Of a stretch of DNA of 12,145 bases, positions 7,421 to 12,145 are shown one piece after another (the stretch's first letter is position 1; every line of letters begins with the position of its first letter). This DNA is from Euperipatoides rowelli (lineage: Eukaryota > Onychophora > Udeonychophora > Euonychophora > Peripatopsidae). Both the position numbers and the translations under genes were made by a program. The notes beneath the pieces are model-generated. The model had not been told where the DNA came from, did not search any database, and saw only the letters and a program-made list of their open reading frames with translations. The DNA is taken from NCBI GenBank assembly GCA_003024985.2, contig PXIH01S0017595.1; one strand, 5' to 3'.

Positions 7421-7622
7421 GTAAATGAAATTGTCATAAATATTTGACCCTATGCCCCTCTTACACAAAACAAAATGAATTAGACAATTTATTAATTCAT
7501 TAAAAAAGTTACATAAGATATAAACTAATATAAAAGATACATAAATTAATGTTAAGTAAACTAAATATTTTAAAGCATTTTTTTTTTTTAATAATGACTT
7601 GGAGTGTGCATTCTTTTGAAGA

Positions 7623-7690
7623 ACGTGTATGTGGACAGGGGTATGGTGCTACCCCTGTCCACATACACGTGGACAGGGGTATGGTGCTAC
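7623..7690. repeat. Inverted/direct repeat able to form two alternative hairpins
   Basis: A perfect 21-bp arm (7623-7643) is repeated inverted at 7650-7670 with a 6-base spacer TGGTGC. A 22-bp direct copy of the left arm and spacer (7631-7652) recurs at 7669-7690. The middle inverted arm can therefore also pair with the third copy (7650-7662 with 7669-7681, 13 bp, loop ATACAC). The two hairpins are mutually exclusive. I cannot link it to a gene or known element. A palindrome this young (no mismatches) stands out from the decayed DNA around it. Confidence 0.9.
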
Positions 7691-8837
7691 TGTAAATGTC
7701 CATATACAGAGTGTCCAGAAACCGGTGTAGGCCTGTATTTAATTTATTGTAAACACATATGAAAAGTTGTTGATTTTTTAATCTGTGACATCATATTTAT
7801 TCACCCCCCCCCCTCCTTCCCACAAGATGTAACTTATGGATAACCTCATAGTTAATTTAATCATTATTTTTTATTGGGGAAAAGATTTAGTAAACAATAA
7901 TTCAAAATATAAGAATAAATCTTATAAATCAAGAAATAGAATGGAAAGAAGAAAGAATATTTTAAATTATGCTATGGGAAAGAATTTTTAAAAAAGTGAT
8001 AAAAATTAAACAAATCTGCTAAAGGCAAAACTACTCTGTCGGCCCTTTCTCTGAATATGTTGATCTTTCTTCACTTGCTGGATCTGTGAAAACAACCCAT
8101 ATGGTCTACTCTGATATTTCTAATATGTTCTTACAGATTAAAAACATCGTTACACATGTTATTTTTTTTTCAACACAAAGAGCTAAAATAAATTTACATG
8201 TCTGTTAATTTATATTTAAACCTTACATCATAATTTTAAATAGATTCTTTTAAATATTTATTTAAGAAAATTATATTTATAAAACAGAATTTCAGATTTA
8301 ATTTGAATAATATTTATTAGAATTTTATATTAAAAAAATCCAAACAATGAGGAAATACAGTATATTTAAAAAAGAATAAGTAAAATAGGAAATCCTTAAT
8401 TTTCCAATTTATAGTTTTAAAAACTGTTATAAAAACAAAATAAGTCATTTCCAATACGAAGTAAAAAAAAAAAAAAAAAACTTTCCTAAACCTCATCTTC
8501 CCTGTTAAAGAGGTTATCTACTTCCAAAAATTGCCTGATTAGAATTAAATTTGAACTACATAATATGCTGGCCAGGGTCTACTTATTATAATAAATGAGT
8601 AAAAACTGACCCCATGTAACAAGAAGAGTCAAATCAACATTTTTTGGAATTCATCAATAATGAAGTGTTATTTTAATTTTGCTTAAAATATAATTTGGTT
8701 TCGATTTTGAGACAATTGTTATATCTAAATATAATGGCATTGAATGTTGTACTAATTTGGCACATTATACCATACCTTATACTAGGAATGATTTGTAAAA
8801 ATTGATGTACAACTGGTGATGATTATGATAATGAATG
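7691..8837. other. AT-rich DNA, no gene recognised; one weak candidate exon
   Basis: This stretch contains a C11-12 run at about 7804-7813, an A18 run (8463-8480) and many short A/T runs. A less AT-rich island at about 8030-8150 includes a small minus-strand candidate exon, listed separately. Sequence at 7707-7730 (AGAGTGTCCAGAAACC) resembles the GTGTCC-type ends of some transposons, but I found no partner end. Confidence 0.5.
8035..8083 (-). other. Weak candidate 49-nt internal exon
   Basis: On the minus strand a good acceptor (GGTTGTTTTCACAG) ends at 8084. The next 49 bases are less AT-rich than their surroundings and read openly as IQQVKKDQHIQRKGRQ, and a GTAGTT donor-like hexamer follows at 8034. 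The donor is only fair, there is no homologue I recognise and no second exon, so this may be chance. Confidence 0.15.
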
Positions 8838-9178
8838 ATCTACAGCAGCGGCTCCAAACCTATTTACATGTGAGGACCACTTTTCCAACTATATATATAA
8901 GTTACGGACCATCAGCTCACACAAAAATATATTATTATTAGATTACTTTTTTTTGGGGGGGGGGAGGGGGGGTAGGAGTATATGTAATATCACAATACCA
9001 TAATCAATTGTTTTAGAAAGAATATGCCTATAATCAATTATACAAGTTATTGATTAGTTGCAAAACTAAAAATTTAGGATTTTTTTTTAAAATGAGAAAA
9101 CAGCCAGGGACCACCTGATAATGCTCCAGGGACCACTTGTGGTCCCCGGACCACAGGTTGGAAACCACTGATCTACAG
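8838..9178. mobile_element. hAT-superfamily miniature element with 8-bp target-site duplication
   Basis: The element spans 8846-9170 (325 bp). Its ends are CAGCGGCTCCAAACC and, reverse-complemented on the right, CAGTGGTTTCCAACC, the classical hAT CAGNGGTTCYCAACC end. It is bordered by a perfect 8-bp direct repeat ATCTACAG (8838-8845 and 9171-9178), the hallmark of hAT insertion. Subterminal GGACCAC/GTGGTCC motifs occur near both ends (8873-8880 on the left; several on the right at about 9109-9154). The interior is AT-rich with a G-run (about 8955-8972) and encodes nothing, so it would need a transposase from elsewhere. Confidence 0.92.
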
Positions 9179-10762
9179 GATATTGAAAAATGATCATTTA
9201 ACTCCATAATTGTTTACTAGATGGCAATCAAATCATGCATAATTTAGAGACTCTAATAAGAGAGACAGGACAACCCTTAGAAACCGACATGTTGGTTCCA
9301 AAACCACTTCAGTACCTTTGAACGCAATGTATTTTTCTCAGGTAAAAATAGAATTTCATTATCAGGAATAAGCTACATTTTTTTGTTTTATTTATTCGGG
9401 AAATCATTCTAATATACTGATATACTAACCCTAACCCCAGGTATAAAATCAATGGACATGTGGGGAATGATAATAAGAAGCTATTAAACTCAGATCAATG
9501 GAAATAGAACACATAATTAGTTTTGTTACTACATCAGAAATTATTTCTATAAACTAGTTTTAAAAGAGTAAATAATTTTAATTATTAAATGGCTTTACAA
9601 AACATGAGAATGAAAAAAATTAAAATAAGTTAAATGAAATGCACTATTAGAATATATTTAAAGCATAAGTTTCTAAAATAATCACCATGCCCCCATTACA
9701 GAATAATTCCAAATTTGTTTTAACTGAATTCCTAGATCGCTAACTCTTCATTTCTTTTATATATTTACTAAGCAATACACACAACACAACCTACAATGTC
9801 AAGCCCATGTATAAAAAGTGAACTGAAATATTTTTTATATTAAGGTACCATTATTTTTCAGAAATGAAGATGATTAATTATGGAGTCAATGTCATATTTT
9901 TTAAATTAATGTTTTTTAAAGCATTTGTCTAATAAATATACTGTATCTTCAACATGAAATAAAAAACAAAAAAACAAAGCTAATAGGTTTTACACTGACA
10001 GTAATTGAATTTAACACCAAAATTTGGTCAACTCGAATATAGGCTAGTCGATTCTAAATACAGTATAGCTTTATATAGCTGGGTTGTCAACTAATTTTTA
10101 CATACAATCTACTTAACCAGTGAAAATCTTTACTTATTCAACATATAAACATTTGTTGAATAATAAACTTATAGGAATCCAACCCTTGTCATCTTAGTAA
10201 AAATAGTTTTATTTAAATCAAGTATTATGTGCTTGACCCCCTGATGAGCATTATTTAATGTGAAAGGTTTTGTTATATCTAGGCCATTATGTATTTCATT
10301 TAAGCTTATATACTACTATTAAAATAACTGGTATAATAAGATTTGTTGTCCATGTTAATTTCTACTTTTTCAACCTTATAAGACAGACACATTGTTACAA
10401 ATAAAATACATATTATTTAAATTTTTACTGTTTGGAAAATTAGAAGTAATTTTGTTTTTCAGAATATTTTTTTTTAAGATCGGCTCAAAAACTTTATGTA
10501 AGTCTGACTTTAGTCTTTTGCCATTTGATGTCTTATAAGAAAAATGGCATAACGATAGCCTTTTTTTTTTTTTGATAAGTATGCCAGATTAGGCCTATAG
10601 TTATTTTTTTTTTTTACAAAATTTCATTCTCTTACAGTTTGCCTTTTTGATCTATATTTTTATTTTATATAAATTAGACTGTAACAATAGATTTTTTTAT
10701 TAGTTACTGTAACCAATTTTTCTTAATTGAAATCCTTTTGTACATTCGATAAATAAAACATG
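9179..10762. other. AT-rich DNA, no gene recognised
   Basis: Nearly 1.6 kb of A/T-rich sequence has no long open frame. A slightly richer island at about 9240-9345 contains a possible exon-like interval (9248-9341, acceptor TTTAG, donor CAG|GTAAAA), too weak to call. CTAACCCTAACCCC at about 9427-9440 is only two telomere-like units. T-runs at 10561-10573 and 10605-10615 are homopolymers. Confidence 0.5.
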
Positions 10763-10955
10763 TTAACACGTTCATTGCGGGATGATATGTACAATTCTCA
10801 TCCTATATACAATTTTTTTTCTTCCTATAAAATGTATTTAAATGTTGTGTTAACTTTATATAAATACTTAATATTAATTATTATGCAAAGTACTGTAGTT
10901 TTAGACTGTGTCTCAGCTCCAAGTCAGCCGCATATTGCTATTACTGTGTGTGGAG

Positions 10956-10973
10956 TGACTCGGATCCGAGTCA
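10956..10973. repeat. 18-bp perfect palindrome, first copy
   Basis: TGACTCGGATCCGAGTCA is its own reverse complement. The sequence before it (GTCAGCCGCATATTG, 10923-10937) also resembles that before the second copy (GTCATCAGCATATTG, 11962-11976). The repeated module is therefore about 50 bp and in direct orientation. It may be a transposase-binding site of the surrounding element. Confidence 0.9.
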
Positions 10974-10985
10974 TACATTTATGCA

Positions 10986-11800
10986 AAATACTATGACAAA
11001 AATTTCTCAATGAAAGTCCTAAAGTTTATTTGATAAAAAAAATGCACAATATAATAATAATATACCAAATAATAGAAATGGGAAAGGGATTTTAGAACTC
11101 ATTTACTATAGGCCCATAAGATATTATGTTAAATAATTGAAAATCTTTTACAGATTAAAAAAAATGAAATAGTTTTTTTTTTCTACCTGTTATCAGGAAT
11201 GTAAATTTGCAAAGAAAAATCATATCCAACTAACAGATTTTTTTTATTAATCTTTTATAAATGTTGCTATAACAAACAAACAAAAAAAAAAGCCAGTTAT
11301 ATTACATTTGCCCTTTCAGTGTCTCTTAGTTGAGATAGATTTTTTTTTTGGTGGGGAGAGGGGGGGGGGGGGTGATTTTTAAAATCTACATTAAAATTCT
11401 CTAAAAATGTCTTAGAGTTTAATTATTAGAATTAAATGCATAAAATAATATTATATAGCATTTAACAGAAGATAATGATGCAAATGTGGATAGCATTTTC
11501 GAACTGCATATTTACTGTATGTTCAAATAATACATTGTTAAATATTTGAAAATCTAGAGCAGATAGAAAAAAAAATAGTTTTTTTTTTCTATTTCTTATC
11601 TGAAATGTAAATTTGTAAATAAAATTTACATCCAACTAACAGATTTTTTTCAATTTTTATTTTCTAAATGTTGTCTATAAAAAAAAAGCCAGTTGATCTT
11701 ACATTTTTCTTTACTGCATCTCTCTTATTTTAGATAGAATTTTATTGTTTTGATTTTTGAAATCTGCATTAAATTCTGATTTGAAAAATGTATAAGTTGA
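10986..11800. repeat. Diverged tandem repeat, unit about 380-405 bp, two copies plus a partial third
   Basis: Copy 1 (about 10986-11381) and copy 2 (about 11382-11759) share many blocks in the same order. Examples are GTCCTAAAGTTT / GTCTTAGAGTTT (11016, 11409), TTGAAAATCT, AATGTAAATTTG, ATCCAACTAACAGATTTTTT (about 11224 and 11630), AAAAAGCCAGTT and AGATAGA. A third copy begins at about 11760 (AAATCTGCATTAAATTCT) and fades after about 40 bp. Copy 1 carries a long G-run (about 11358-11372) that copy 2 lacks. It lies wholly inside the TTAA-flanked element. Confidence 0.8.
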
Positions 11801-11989
11801 TTCGTAAATGTTTTATGATATTTTTATTAGGTTAAGTGAAAGTCAAAATTTCAGAATCGCTTGATAGATCTTGAAAATAATATCACTGTGACCCCAAAAC
11901 TAAAGAAGATTTCAAATGATCCAGAAATATGATTTATTATTTCCAATTTTATCGTATTTGAGTCATCAGCATATTGTAAAAGTTCACGT

Positions 11990-12022
11990 TGACTCGGATC
12001 CGAGTCATCGGATCCGAGTCAT
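11990..12022. repeat. 18-bp palindrome, second copy, with a partial duplicate
   Basis: TGACTCGGATCCGAGTCA at 11990-12007 is followed immediately by a second CGGATCCGAGTCAT (12009-12022), so the GGATCC core occurs twice within 18 bp. It lies about 15 bp inside the right TTAA end of the element. Confidence 0.9.
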
Positions 12023-12090
12023 CCGCAGTGAAAGTATTAAGGGGACAGATCTCTTAAAAAAAAGACAGACACATGTTATAGCCTTGTTTC

Positions 12091-12145
12091 TATAATAATA
12101 ATAATAACAATAATAATAACAACAACAAAAACAATAATAACAATA
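12091..12145. repeat. TAA/CAA trinucleotide microsatellite, cut by the window end
   Basis: AAT/AAC units run from 12091 to the last base. The unit type resembles the tail of the array at 2760-2802. Confidence 0.9.

Larger units (their letters stand above)
10763..12040. mobile_element. TTAA-flanked non-autonomous DNA transposon (piggyBac-like, tentative)
   Basis: TTAA occurs at both borders (10763-10766 and 12037-12040). Reading inward, the left end is CACGTTCATTGCGGGATGA and the right end is TACTTTCACTGCGGATGA, matching at about 15 of 19 positions with one gap. TTAA duplication is typical of piggyBac-type elements, and also of Kolobok. The 1.27-kb interior has no transposase. It carries 18-bp palindromes at 10956-10973 and 11990-12007 and a diverged tandem repeat at about 10986-11800. 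The open frame at 10760-10996 lies inside the left end and is not a gene. Confidence 0.65.

Noticed and set aside
7259-7468. Minus-strand open frame rich in cysteine, valine and glycine
   Set aside because: It is produced by the CA microsatellite, not by a cysteine-rich protein.
7509-7703. Minus-strand open frame across the hairpin repeat
   Set aside because: It is short, with lysine- and isoleucine-rich ends from A/T runs, and it spans a palindrome. It shows no coding signal.
9427-9440. Telomere-like CTAACCCTAACCCC
   Set aside because: Only two units are present, and chance is sufficient in this context.
10521-10551. Short inverted repeat TGCCATTT...AAATGGCA
   Set aside because: The 8-bp arms with mismatches inside are expected by chance in AT-rich DNA.
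10760-10996. Plus-strand open frame of 78 codons
   Set aside because: It runs from the TTAA end of the element through the palindrome, has no domain, and fits non-coding transposon sequence.
1-12145. CRISPR array, tRNA, rRNA, bacterial promoters or operons
   Set aside because: Direct repeats with regular spacers, cloverleaf genes, rRNA blocks and bacterial gene organisation were looked for and not seen. The window is eukaryotic in character.

Overview
The window looks like intergenic or intronic DNA from an animal nuclear genome. It is strongly AT-rich, has long homopolymer runs and large tri- and tetranucleotide microsatellites, carries several DNA-transposon remnants, and contains no intact protein gene, rRNA or tRNA that I can recognise. 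The mix of TCTG/TCCA tetranucleotide arrays, hAT and TTAA-type miniature elements, and a decayed invertebrate-type transposon protein fits a lophotrochozoan. A cephalopod mollusc is my best guess, from impression only and not from any search.

Layout. 1-684: AT-rich DNA with no gene seen. 685-1720: a roughly 1 kb compound tetranucleotide microsatellite, open in several frames on both strands but not coding. 1741-2254: unassigned DNA with one 59-codon open frame on the minus strand. 2255-2411: probable small hAT-like miniature element. 2658-2802: compound TCA/TCG to TAA/CAA trinucleotide array. 2806-3318: unassigned. 3319-6591: the main object of the window, a 3.27-kb DNA transposon with diverged terminal inverted repeats of about 290 bp. 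Its single minus-strand gene (3949-6126) is broken into about a dozen frame segments. 6592-7330: AT-rich and empty. 7331-7420: a CA-type microsatellite. 7623-7690: a three-part inverted/direct repeat that can form two alternative hairpins. 7691-8837: AT-rich. 8838-9178: a 325-bp hAT miniature element with a perfect 8-bp target-site duplication. 9179-10762: AT-rich. 10763-12040: a TTAA-flanked non-autonomous element of about 1.27 kb with 18-bp perfect palindromes near its ends and a diverged tandem repeat inside. 12091-12145: a TAA/CAA array that runs off the window.

The decayed gene encoded a protein of about 725 residues or more. It belongs to a multi-copy family of uncharacterised invertebrate proteins marked by a 'VVVVGEDTDLLVLL' / 'HAxTGCDTTS' nuclease-like region, which I read as PIN/XPG-like, and a C-terminal cysteine-rich CXC (tesmin/TSO1-like) domain. 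Flanking by long inverted repeats, each with an inward-facing TATA-like box, shows that it is transposon-borne here. The combination of an XPG-like nuclease with a cysteine cluster recalls the Academ superfamily; that assignment is tentative. The transposon copies, miniature elements and microsatellites are independent insertions or expansions, and nothing here forms an operon or a functioning gene set.
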